The notes beneath the pieces are model-generated. The model was given only the letters and a program-made list of their open reading frames with translations. It did no database searches and was not told the origin of the DNA. Shown one piece after another: positions 11,665-22,440 of a stretch of DNA of 64,000 bases; position 1 is the first letter of the stretch; each line of letters opens with the position of its first letter. The position numbers and the translations under genes were made by a program. This DNA is from Wolfiporia cocos (taxonomy: Eukaryota > Basidiomycota > Agaricomycetes > Polyporales > Phaeolaceae): NCBI GenBank assembly GCA_029448655.1, contig JACCLO010000014.1, positions 2,046,001 through 2,110,000 on the forward strand, read 5' to 3'.

Positions 11665-13046
11665 CTAGTCATCGGTCAGATCAATGATACCATCCGCATC
11701 GCTTTCCTCCCCCCGCCTCCTGTCGCCGGCGCCTTCGACCTTGATTCGCTGTATTTCGTGGAGGCGCTTCCGTCTGGCGATTTCCGCCTGTAGACGTATG
11801 ATCTTTTGGTCTGCTTTAGCCACAGCCGCTGCAGCCTCTGCCTTCCTCAGCTCCCAGCGTAGCTGAAAATAACGGTCGCATGAGTATCAGTCACGTGGGT
11901 AGATCAAGTCTCACCTCGTCAACAGTGCGGTCGCAATCGAGATCCGAAGCACCCAATACCGATCTGGCTCGTTTTGCATTCGATGCGGACTGCGATGAGG
12001 TGCCCGCACCAGCGTCTTCCCTTGCTGCGGGGGGGTCATTGTTATCGCGCTCATCTCGCCGGATTGGTTGCTCCGCGTTGCTGGGCCGTCCTGCTTGCTG
12101 TCCGCGTGTAGCGTCCTTAGTGCCGAGCGTCCTATTTGTCATATTGGAGTCTGGCTGGGGGACGGGGACCGATCCACCGGCGGACGCAACGGCCTGTCTG
12201 CGGCCTGTTCCCTTCTTACGAGCCGGGCCATTCCGCTTCTTCTTGGCCTTTGCGATCGGTGTGGGCGAGAGGATGCGGTCCGGTTGTGCTGGGGAATACA
12301 CGGTAAGGTGTGCAGCTGGATATGCGAATGTCTCCACTCACATCGTGATTGGTAGAGGAATATGAAGATCACCAGTGGATTCTCCACCGTGTCGATGTCG
12401 TCCCACGCAACGGGAGGAGATTCCCAGGGATGATCTTCGCTTATGTCGACGACATCCGCTAGACTTGACATGCCATGAGTCCAATCCGTGGTGTGATCGA
12501 AATCAACTCACACTTTCTCCCGCCCACGTGTGTCATTGATGTGTGGCACGCGTGATGGAAATCTTTCGTTCTTAACCCTACAGACGCGAAACTCAAGAAC
12601 CCCAGCACGCAAAGATTGGCTGGAATCGTTTCCGAACTGCAGCTGCCTGTCTACAAGCGAAGTCATGATTCAGTAAGGCTGTGCGACAAACGATTTGAAA
12701 GAACAGCACCAGAGAACTTAAAGGGACGCAAGTCAGTCGGCGAGATGCAGAGGCCCTGGTCGTATCCCTGTTTTCCCGCTGCACAGTATACCGACTCGAT
12801 TTCATGCCCGTCGAACTTTGGGTAGATCATAACCGCGTTGTCCAAATCATTCGTATACTCATAAAGGAATGTCTGGTACGCTCTCTCAGTATTCGCAAAC
12901 ACACGCAAGGAGGACAGGCATACCTGCTCAGCCTCTCCCGTGATATACACCGTCGCAACGCGGCCACCGTGGACTGTGAAATTGTGCTCCTCTAGCTCTG
13001 TCTCATCAGCAACGATTGTGATTGTGATACCGCGGTGAGTTGGCAT
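11665..13046 (-). CDS. DUF7918-family protein, copy 1, with SIM-like tail
   Basis: A basidiomycete DUF7918-type protein of unknown function. Start ATG at 13046 (MPTHRGITITIVADETELEE). The beta-rich domain continues through FLYEYTNDLDNAVMIYPKFD and SPTDLRPFKFS, then LEFRVCRVKN (about 12590), PSRVPHINDTRGRE, and the closing WDDIDTVENPLVIFIFLY near 12400. The rest is disordered: a K/R-rich PARKKGTGRR stretch, then a coiled-coil-prone RKAEAAAAVAKADQKIIRL segment. The last residues are GIIDLTDD before TAG at 11665-11667, a good SUMO-interaction-like motif (hydrophobic-hydrophobic-D-L-T). At least four short introns. A clear paralogue lies at 28194-29571 on the same strand. Family assignment is from memory of the family pattern; the function is not known. 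Confidence 0.7.
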
Positions 13047-15957
13047 GTTTCTTTGCAGCTTGCGGCATATGTGTCAGGGGATATACGTCTCGTAGCGGGA
13101 CGCAGCGCGAGTTAAAAGCATTGATAATGGAATACTGTGCTGAGGAATGCAGATTACACATAGAGCAACGTCATTCGCGGATCAAGCATCCCATTTTGCA
13201 TGCCATTCGCGCAGGGACTGTAGTGCTGTCTCGGGGCAACGTATTCCGTATCAGTCTAGGTCTTACTTCTGTGAAGATGCTCGTATCGGCATCTAATGTT
13301 TTTCGATATCACGGCAGCAGCAGAACATTGAAGCATTGCGAAATCAATCAATTAGCAATCATGTTCATGTAACTCCGGATTAACGGCCTTTACGGGATGC
13401 AAGAAGTCACACTCAGAAAATTAAACCTCTAGGTTGTCAAATAAGCAGGCGCACGAGATGATGCAAATCACACATAACATACCTGCGGATGAGTAGGAGG
13501 CTGGACTCGCTCAAGCAGCAAAGGGCTGCATAGCAAAGCGTTAGCACGCTCCTGGACGCCGACGATTTGCCGATGGATCTGCACAATCCGATATTAAGAC
13601 GATATGATTCGTCGTGAGTCATTCGACGATTCGAAGCGACTATAGAAACGACGATGCTCTGTGTGTCATATCGTTCGCAGACGGCATCTCAGTAGTGCAT
13701 CGATTGCATGAATCACCTTCTAGCAGGGATTCTCGACTATGCATCGAAAACAATGTGGCGGTACAAGTAGCCAATTGCATTGAGGATACGGCACTGTGCA
13801 AGACCGCAACATTAGTCTCAGTATAACTGGTATCGCGAACTCTTAAACAACAATCATCAAACAGCGATCCAATCAGGAGCCATGTTTCGGCCGTGTGGCG
13901 ATGAGCAATTTGTCTATAGCTCATCTACATATACCAGCTGCTATGGTCATCCTATCCTATCCTAGCAGCTACGGGCGCCTGAGGTCCGACCCAGACAATA
14001 GTCCGCCTCATTGCAAATTCGCACCAATCCCATGCTGCTTCACGTTGTCTCAGGGCTGCAGCAGGGCGAATGTGGACGGTGGGCTACTTGAAGTTCTATT
14101 GTTCCGTGCGGATGGCGCCGTTCCCTCGGGGGCCGTGAGGCCGATGGATCTGAGATGGAGAAGCTGGGAAGTCCCTATAGACCACCTCTTCGAGTTCTTG
14201 TGCGGCAGTGCATCAGCATATGCGATGAGCCGCGCATTCAGCGGAGGTGGCCACTATGGTCTCGTAGTGGCAATAGAAGCCTGCACGCATCTTATGAGCG
14301 CTGCGTACCACACGGAGAGGATGAATAGGGAAGTTCGATTCTCATGCTGAGTCAGAGAGCTCGCTCGAGTCAGGCTCGGGACCGACGAGTAGTGCACCGA
14401 GCAGATACTCCGGACGGGACTGCTGACGAACCGCGATGGTTGAGCTGATACGCTGAAGGGCAGCACATCAGCCAAATCAAGGTGGTGGACGAGCGGCATG
14501 TGTTATCGAGAGGCGACTGGGCGGTAATGGAGTGCCATATTGCGGTAAGATTAATGAGCAACTGTCACATGTGTGGAGACGGTTATGTCCGAGGCAAGCC
14601 GATGTACACTCAATCCGGTGCGGATGAGCTTCAGCGCCCTGCCTTGAGAAGGGCGGCATGTTCTAAACCCTCATAGCGGCGGCGGCTAACAATTTACGCG
14701 CCTGAACCAATCGAAAGACACTTCCGCAGACCATATATGGGAATTGAATATTGAGGTTCCAACCTCGCCCTGTCTGCCTTCGGGTTCAATGTCGCATGTG
14801 ACTAGTTCGTAAAGAAGATGCTGTACATGCAGTACAGGTTAACGTTGTGATGCCTGGGCCAGCATTATGTTGTGACATGCGGTATCGCGGCCTAGAAAGC
14901 CTGTGACTGTGACAGACCAGCCACACGAGGCGAGGGCAGGTGGGCGTTGATAATCACGTACTCATATGAATTCAGCGAAATCACTCTAGATGGAGTGCGA
15001 TATGTGGGCGATCAAGCTCAAGCTCAAGTGTGATAGACAATCTGCAAACTTCAATGCATCACAAGCCAAATCGATGTGGAGGATCAGCTCGACGCACAGT
15101 GTGCTACTGGTAGTGGTCTTTGGCACAAGCTAGTACTCCTATACCCTCGACCTGAGACTGTGAGTCTTGTATTAAGGGCCATTCGCAGCGGCACAGATGG
15201 TTCTCTTGGATTTGGGCTGATCACAACTATCTACAAGTATGATTGTGAAATACCTCACGTAGCTACGTATTTAAATAATCAAGTAAGTCAAGGATATACG
15301 CCCCTGAAAGAATAGTTTCGTCCGATAAAGAGCGTGAAAGCAAATGTTTGACGAAGGACGAAAGTGTGACATTACCACGGGCGCTTCACGATATTTGTAC
15401 GACTGCGGCCGCTGGAGTAGCCGGCACGCTATGAGACACCCCTTATCAGCTGCAGAGTCATATCTTCCTACATAATACATAATTAGCCTCTGTACATTGC
15501 TGCTAAGAATGTTTGGTTCTTCTGGCTCCTTAGAGTCGTTACGCCTACCGCGGATAGTCACGGATAGTCACGCTGTGCCAACAGCAAAGGATTTCCATAA
15601 TTCTATGTCAATTCCTCTTCTCAACGCGACGTCAAGCTACATCCGTACACTCTGGATATGCTGCCCAAAACACAGGCATTCCGCAGCACATTGCTGCTCG
15701 CAGAACTAATCCACCCCGGATTGCTATTGTGCACCGTACGTCACAAATAGACTCCGGGGAGGACGCGTCTACGATCTGATATTCATAATTATTCCTAGCC
15801 CGCCGGCAATAGGCGTGACCTGGGGCAGTGTCTGTGATCCCAACACGAGACTGATGCGCGGGTGGTTCATAAAGAGTGCTCCAACCGATCCAGGTCCGGA
15901 CCACTCTCTGCACACGCAGTCGACACGACACATCCATCTTAATCATCATCGACCACC
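13047..15957. other. No gene recognised
   Basis: About 2.9 kb without a convincing exon on either strand. Several 60-150 codon open frames exist, but none has family motifs or consistent neighbours. Minor features are a CACGGATAGT direct repeat at about 15557 and a CAAGCT repeat at about 15011. The right end must include the Argonaute promoter. Confidence 0.5.
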
Positions 15958-18900
15958 ATGTCAAACAGAGGACGCGGCTCCGGCGACAGAGGACGCGGAC
16001 GTGGCGGACCAGGCGGCCGCGGAGGATCAGGCCCCGGCGACAGAGGACGCGGCGGGCCACCGCCTAATGCAGGCGGCGGAGGCCGCGGCGGATTCCAAGA
16101 TCGAGGCGGCTATCGCGGAGGAGACCGCGGCGGATACAGAGGCGGCGACCGTGGCGGATACAGAGGCGGCGATCGTGGCGGATACAGAGGCGGCGACCGC
16201 GGTGGTTTCAGAGGCGGCGACCGCGGTGGTTTCAGAGGCGGCGACCGCGGAGGGTTCAGCAGCGGCCGAGGCAGAGGTTTCGGCTTTCCCAGGGAGCAAG
16301 GCGGGTGAGGCTGCTTCTGCGTTCCCGCCCTCGTGCGGCGCTCACCTTCCTCGCGCAGAATCTTCATGCCAAACGTGCCCGCCACAATAGATGCGCGCTT
16401 AACGGACGGCTCCCAGGATGCGCTGGTCGCCCAATTCAAGTCATTGACGCTGAGAGATACAGACTTGCCCACGCGTCCAGACTTCGGCACGAAGGGCAAA
16501 GACATCAAGCTTCGCACCAACTTCTTCCCCGTTAAGGTTCCAAAGGGCCCGCTTCACGAGTACGATGTGTCCATCCAACCGGCGGTCACCATTAAACGCG
16601 TCAAGCGGCGGATCTTCCAGCTCGCGGAACAGACGCGCGACTGGGAGCAGGCCGGCATGCGAGGTCGGGTTGCACACGACCACAGCGCGAAGCTGATATC
16701 TTGCTTCAACCTTCCCCAGCCACTCGAGATCAAGATCGTTTTCACAGAAGAAGAAGAAGAGCAGATCAAGAGCCAAGATCCGAAGAAGAAGAAGAAGGAC
16801 AAGGAGTACACGATGACGATCAAGTACACCCAACCCATCGAAACGCAGAGCCTTCTACGGTGTGTAGTTTCCTTCGCCTCTCGCTGTTTGGTAGAGTGCC
16901 AGACGGCTGAGGGTCCGGCGCACCCAAAAGCATCGTGCCTTCGGGCTCTCCGGAACCTCACAGCCTGGCGTTTCTCTTGAACTTTCTGTCACGATATGTG
17001 ATTACTACTGACACGGATCTGCAAAGTTACCTCGCAGGTGATCGCCAATATCGTCATTATGACATTATGCCCGTGATCTCTGCGCTGAACCTAGTGCTCG
17101 CCGCACACCCAAACCGGTCCACTGGCGCTGGCGTGATGGTGGGCAGGAATAAGTTCTTCCACCCGTCCACCGAGTTCCCTCCGCGGCCAATTGGGGGCGG
17201 TCTTGAGGCGTGGCGGGGCTTCTATTCCTCCGTGCGCCCCGCACACGCGCAGCTGATGGTGAATGTGAACGTATGCACGACGGCGTTCTACACACCAGGA
17301 AATCTGATGGATCAAATCGTCGAGTTCGAGCGGGCGAGTCACGGAGCGCGGATGAACGCTTTCGTCAAGGGCGTACGCGTCAAGACGACACACCTCGGGT
17401 ACACCAAGACAGTCAAGGCCGTTTCAAAGCACACCGCAAAGACGTACAGATTCAAAACGGAGGATTACGGGGAAGTTACTGTCGAGCAGTACTTCCAACG
17501 AAGTGCGTTCATGTCGTGTGCTTCGTTTCGCCTGCAGCTCTCATGCAGTTCGTTACATTGCAGAATATAGCATCCGGCTGCAGTATCCCGACTACCCTCT
17601 AGTCGACGTTGGCGGCCAAAAGGCGAACTTGCTCCCTGCAGAAGTGTGCAACATCCTCCCGCACCAGCCCTTCCGGGGCAAGCTAACCGAGGAGCACACG
17701 GCGAACATGATCACGATCGCATGCCAGCCGCCGAACGTGAACGCGCGGGCAATCACCGGGCGCGGGCAGGACGAACTCGGTTTCCGGCAGGGCTCGGACC
17801 CGCTCGCTGCGTTCGGGATCAGCATCGGGAGCGAAATGGCGATCGTACAGGGGCGGATCCTCTCGCCGCCCGCGCTGCGCTACGGCGCCGGCGCGCCGCG
17901 CGTAGACGAGCGCGCAAGCTGGAACCTGCGCGACGTGAAGTTCGCCGTTGGCGGGCGGCTTGACAAGTGGGCTGTGCTCGTCATCAAGGACGGGAACGAG
18001 CGCGACGAGTTCACGAGCAAAGACGACCCCGAGCTGCGGAGCGTCGTGATCGGGTTCATGAGCATGTGTCGCAAGTCGGGCCTCGTCGTCGGCGTCGAGC
18101 CCGCGTACGCTGACGTGCAGCTGCCCCGGAGGAACAATCAAGATCCGGTCCGCAAGGCGGCGATCCAGGCGGTGCGCACCGCGCTGATGAATATCAAGAC
18201 GAAGCCCAATATGGTGCTCGTCATGCTTTCGAACGGCGACCGGCACGTGTACTCGGGCATCAAGCACCTGTGCGACGTCTATCTCGACGTCGCCACGTTC
18301 TGCGTGCACTCGGCCAAGATAAGGAAAGAGAAGGGTCAGGTGCAGTACTTCGCCAACGTCGCCCTCAAGGTGAACATGAAAGTCGGCGGCGTGAACCACA
18401 GCCTCGACCAGGCCAGCATGTCTTGGCTAAATCAGGCGCCGACGATGTTGGTGGGCATGGACGTCACTCACCCCGGGTTCGGGACTGTCAAGGGCACACC
18501 ATCCATCGCGGCGGTCGTTGCGAGCGTCGACAAACAGTTTGGCCAATTCCCGGCGTCGATGCGCATTCAGCAATCGAAGAAAGAAGTGAGCGGTCTTTCG
18601 TATTCATGCTTTCACGATGCTGAAAATGAGCACCGCAGATGATCACCGAGCTGGCCGCTATGATGGAGGAACGGATTGAAACGTACAAGAAGCGCAGCGG
18701 TGCTCTGCCCGAACGCATCCTCGTATATCGCGATGGTGTCTCAGAAGTACGCCACTCGCGTGAGAAATGGGTGATTTAGATCGCTGATGACAGCATAGGG
18801 CCAATTCCCCATTGTGGTTGCGGAGGAGATGCCAGAAATCAGGAAGGCGTACAGAAAGTTCAGCACGGCACAGAAGCAGTATTCACCGAAGCTCACGATC

Positions 18901-19435
18901 GTCGTCTGCGGGAAGCGTCATCATACGCGCTTCTATCCCACGGAAGCTGAACATGCCGATAGCCTCGGCAATCCAAGGCCGGGTACCGTGGTCGACCGAG
19001 GAATTACAGCGGTGTACGACTTTGACTTCTTCCTACAGGCTCACGGAGGTACGTGGTCGTCGATCCGTAGCCAGGATTGTTGTCTGATGCTGTTGATATA
19101 TTTCAGGCTTGCAAGGCACGACTCGGCCCACACACTATTACGTGGTGCACGACGAGATCGGGTTCACAGCCGATACGCTGCAAACGCTGACCAACAATGT
19201 CAGCTACATGTTCGCTCGGGCGACGAAGGCGGTGAGCCTGGTCTCGCCCGCGTACTACGCTGACCTAGCGTGCGAACGGGGTCGCTGCTACCTGCATGCG
19301 CTGCTGCAGGGCATCTCCGACAGCGGCACGACGGCGACGAGCGAGGTGAAAGATGAAGATATCTTCCGCGAGGCGGAGAAGATGTGGCACGGCGGGGTTA
19401 AGGGCAGGCTGGGCGAGACCATGTTCTATATCTGA
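15958..19435 (+). CDS. AGO: Argonaute (RNA silencing effector), RGG-headed, DEDD catalytic set
   Basis: Encodes an Ago-clade Argonaute that binds small RNAs and guides silencing. Seven exons (15958-16304, 16359-16859, 17027-17502, 17564-18585, 18639-18746, 18799-19048, 19107-19435) total 3033 bases, giving 1010 residues in frame. Residues 1-115 are RGG/RGGYR/RGGFR repeats, likely RNA-binding and arginine-methylated. The N domain follows (to about residue 280), then the linker with [14 protein letters not shown], the PAZ domain, Mid, and PIWI from [12 protein letters not shown] (18453). Slicer residues: Asp in GMDVTHPG, the glutamate finger in [11 protein letters not shown], Asp in [11 protein letters not shown], and in the fourth position Asp in [13 protein letters not shown] where animal slicers have His. 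It ends GETMFYI, the usual Argonaute C-terminus. All splice sites are canonical, so it is probably functional. Confidence 0.95.
16113..16260 (+). repeat. 24-base coding repeat encoding GGDRGG(Y/F)R
   Basis: Inside Argonaute exon 1 a 24-base unit of the type ggcggcgaccgtggcggatacaga (seen as GGDRGGYR) is repeated six or so times with few differences, the later copies encoding Phe in place of Tyr. The near-identity of the units at DNA level points to recent slippage or unequal exchange. Confidence 0.8.
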
Positions 19436-20206
19436 TGAGTCTCTCGCGTTCGATAGACAGTCGACGATCTGTCATTAACACTGAGGGGTGTGTATTATAC
19501 TGGAGCGCGTGTAAGCTATATGGCGAATTGCAATGAGTACAGTGTTTTCGCACGTCAAATTTGCTACAAAAACTGAAGCGGGATCGATCCCGATATCCCA
19601 GAGAGAATGGTACGGCGCTACGACTCCAAGACATTCCTCAGGGTCCTGCCGCCTCATGAGATTGACTAGGACTCGTGGCAGCGTGTTCCGTGGACCGACG
19701 AGTTACAAACATCGCAGTTTAGTATGAGATTGTCATTCCTTCTCAGGCTTGGGCTTGGACCTGTGCTTGAAGCTTGGGCTTGAAGCTTGAAGCTTGAAGT
19801 CCCAATTATCCTATTTGCAGCTGCTTGCAATCTGCAGGGATTACCGTGTTGCAAATGTGATTATCGACTCTGATGGTTGTCACTGGTGTCAATTTTGCTC
19901 AACTCTGCCTTTGGTTGGAGACGGTCTCATTATTCCATGCCACAAGTCATGCGAACCTCGTTTACGTGCATGACAATTATCCTACGAGCATCCTCCCGCG
20001 AGGTGGACCAACATCGATCCTGAAGACAATCATGCAGCAGGCGTGTGAAATAAGCCCCCATCTCGAAGCTGAGAAAGAAGATCAGAGAAGAGACATGCTG
20101 TCTCAGCAAATCGGATGTTGAACTACTCCAGATTTGCGTTGGGTGCAATGTGATCGAGTTAGTAACAGATCGCGATAGATTTTCCGCATCCATTGTTGCA
20201 CTCTAA
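19436..20206. repeat. Intergenic, with CTTGAAG-type tandem repeat
   Basis: The space between Argonaute and the convergent ICMT-like pseudogene has no gene. At 19745-19799 a simple repeat of gcttgaa/gcttggg units occurs, including three consecutive aagcttg steps. A related cttgag repeat is at about 21038-21062. Nothing else stands out. Confidence 0.5.
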
Positions 20207-20981
20207 TTAGTAGATACCAGGAATCAAACGGTATGGCGTATTCTTGCTCCATGTATCCCATTGAGTACCGAATTCCCGCCTCAATACCCTATCCTCCTGA
20301 TCGACTCTTGATACCACGCCCGCCATAATAGTTATCATCGATGCTACCCATACTACTGCGAGCAACCGTCCAATTGATGTCTCTGAAGCACCGCATTCAC
20401 TCCACCATGACCCACTCCCTAGCTGCACCATCAACTTTCCCAATGCTTCCAGCGATGGCAGCTATATATGCTGGATGGCGCACAATAGAGTATGGTCCAG
20501 TTGTCACGGCTGATGATCCTCTTGAATGGTCAACGAGAATGTAAAGTACCGACCTAGTGCGCGATAACATATCTTGCGGGTAATGCCACCGAATAGCCGC
20601 AGTAATATGCCGGTATAAAAAGCCAGTGTGAATCTGATCTGGGTCGCTAGGTGGCCTCCGCTGGTTGTCAGTATGTCGAGGATGTGCTTGGAAATACTAG
20701 ATGGCTGATAAGCTGCGAGTATAGCTAACGTCTCGCACAAAGCTATGCCCCAAACGACCAGCTGGCGGATAAAATCAGCTTTGTCAGTTTCAGGGTGGCT
20801 TTAACACATACCTTAATGACTTTCACCACAATCTCATGAAAACGTGTAAGCCAGTCGCAGCCGTTGTACTTTTGAGATTCCTCCACTTAGTTGGAGATGG
20901 ATTAGGATTGGTGCAGGTGATGTGCGAGCAGGTTGCGCCCAATATCAGGAGGGGGATTTTGAGAAAGACTGTGCAATGCAT
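20207..20981 (-). pseudogene. ICMT-like methyltransferase copy A, broken
   Basis: A decayed copy of the isoprenylcysteine carboxyl methyltransferase-like family present five times here. Start ATG at 20981 (MHCTVFLKIPLL), the intron position matching its paralogues (donor after VKVIK, about 20811). Three single-base indels break it: one lost base after TNPNPSPTK in exon 1; one lost base after LTIQEDHQP (about 20512), which brings an immediate TGA; and one extra G after HPAYIAAIAGSIG (about 20448). The last two flank the cofactor-binding core TTGPYSIVRHPAY, which is still readable in the middle frame. The C-terminal part is intact from GKLMVQLGSGSWW to TPYRLIPGIY. Sequencing error is possible but three independent breaks favour a pseudogene. 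Confidence 0.8.
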
Positions 20982-21643
20982 GGCGGAGTGGATTAAGCCT
21001 TGTTCACGGCCCTCAAAACGACAAAATATATATCATCTTGAGCTTGAGCTTGTGTACTTGAGTACTAAAATCCCTCGGATCCCCACAGCCAAATGTTAAG
21101 CCTTTAGTGGCGTCGGGCACAATTGACGGTGCGGACAAGTCAGTCTGAGGTCTACAGTACGGCTTCTAGCTACTATGCTTGCTGCTTCGAGGTCTCGTGC
21201 TACGAACACGTGTGACGTCCATGATCCTCTCGATAATCATCGATGTGGATTGCATGATCGAGATACAAGGGCTTGTAGACAGCAGCTGTGGCCCGGCGAA
21301 CGGTGGCAAGCGAGAGGTGCACCCATTCTGTATTACAAAGCAGAGCAGACTGAAACGAAAATGCTTCAATAACATCACAATACCTTCGGGAAGTCTATCT
21401 CGGCCTCTGTACTCTATACATATTAAATTGCTATCTATAGAACTAGCAGCTGTCGTACCGTTTACATACCGGCTGAGTTTAAGCCGCCTTCCTTTCTAAT
21501 GCAAATGGATGTACATGTATACGTTGAATGGAACGTTCACGACTGCACTAACGCGCCCTCCAGTAGACAACGTACGCGCAACATTGGCGAGCGTATTCCA
21601 TTATTTATTTACTGTGTATCCTGGGAGTCGATTATACCTAATC
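20982..21643. other. No gene recognised
   Basis: Intergenic space between ICMT-like copies A and B, both on the minus strand. It must hold the former promoter of copy A. Only a cttgagcttgag repeat near 21040 is notable. Confidence 0.45.
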
Positions 21644-22440
21644 CTAGTACACACCAGGTACTAACCGATACGGTGTCTGCCCCGCCCACTTGTCCCACTG
21701 AGGGCCAAATTCCTGTTTCAATACCCTATCTTCCTTCTGTGTCCGCGCAATCAGCGATATTGAGACGGTGACCAGCGTGGTCAGCCATATTATTGCAAAG
21801 ACTCTCCCCGTCAATGTTTCCAATGCCCCAGACGTGGCCCACCAGGAGCCGCTTCCCAAGTGCACCAGTGCCATCCCGATGTTTCCAACGATAGAAGCAG
21901 TGTATGCCGGATGACGCACTACGCAGTATGGACCACTCGTGATGAGCTTGTGATTCTCGCGAATTGTTAGGGAATAGGTGAAGTGGCGACCTAACGTGCG
22001 AAAGCAGACCAAGCGAGTGATCCCGCAGAACACCACGAAGGAGAAGCCAACAAGAAATGCCGGTGTGACCTGGACGCGTGATGCAGAGTCGACCCCGTTT
22101 GATGTCAAGAACTCAAGAACTCTTTGGGAGAGAGCGGATGGTAAGTTCGCTGCTAGCAAGACTAGAGTCTCGCTTATAGCAGTAGCCCATAGGACAACCT
22201 ATGACATATACACTTGAGAGAAGTTCGCGGTTCACCGACGGTATATCTAAACCGTACCTTATACTCCATGACCAAATGGTGACGAGCTATTGTCACGAAA
22301 TCATCCTTGCCATACTTCTGCCTCTCCTTTGCATCGGTGGATATTTGAAGCTCCAAAACAGATATATGGCCGCCAATGGCACCCAGTATGAGTAGGGGTA
22401 TCTTATGGAGCGCAAGAGAATGTGTGCTGAGCATTGCCAT
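21644..22440 (-). CDS. ICMT-like membrane methyltransferase copy B
   Basis: Protein-S-isoprenylcysteine O-methyltransferase-like (Ste14/ICMT fold): such enzymes methylate the C-terminal farnesyl- or geranylgeranyl-cysteine of CaaX proteins at the ER using SAM. Exon 1 starts at ATG 22440 (MAMLSTHSLALHKIPLLILG); an intron of about 58 bases follows VMEYK; exon 2 opens VVLWATAISETLVLL and runs to 21644. Core motifs: CFRTLGRHFTYSLTIRENHKL, SGPYCVVRHPAYTAS (SAM-binding), then GSGSWW and the C-terminal signature KEDRVLKQEFGPQW...TPYRLVPGVY. Several hydrophobic segments predict four or so membrane passes. About 235-240 residues, all open. An upstream in-frame ATG at 22506 is possible but 22440 fits the paralogues. 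The true substrate is unknown. Confidence 0.82.

Noticed and set aside
16027..16520. Long open frames on the minus strand under Argonaute exons 1 and 2
   Set aside because: They are Pro/Ser/Ala-rich low-complexity shadows of the RGG-coding repeat and GC-rich exon, with no motif.
17683..18399. 238-codon minus-strand open frame
   Set aside because: It lies wholly inside Argonaute exon 4 and results from the GC-rich third codon positions.
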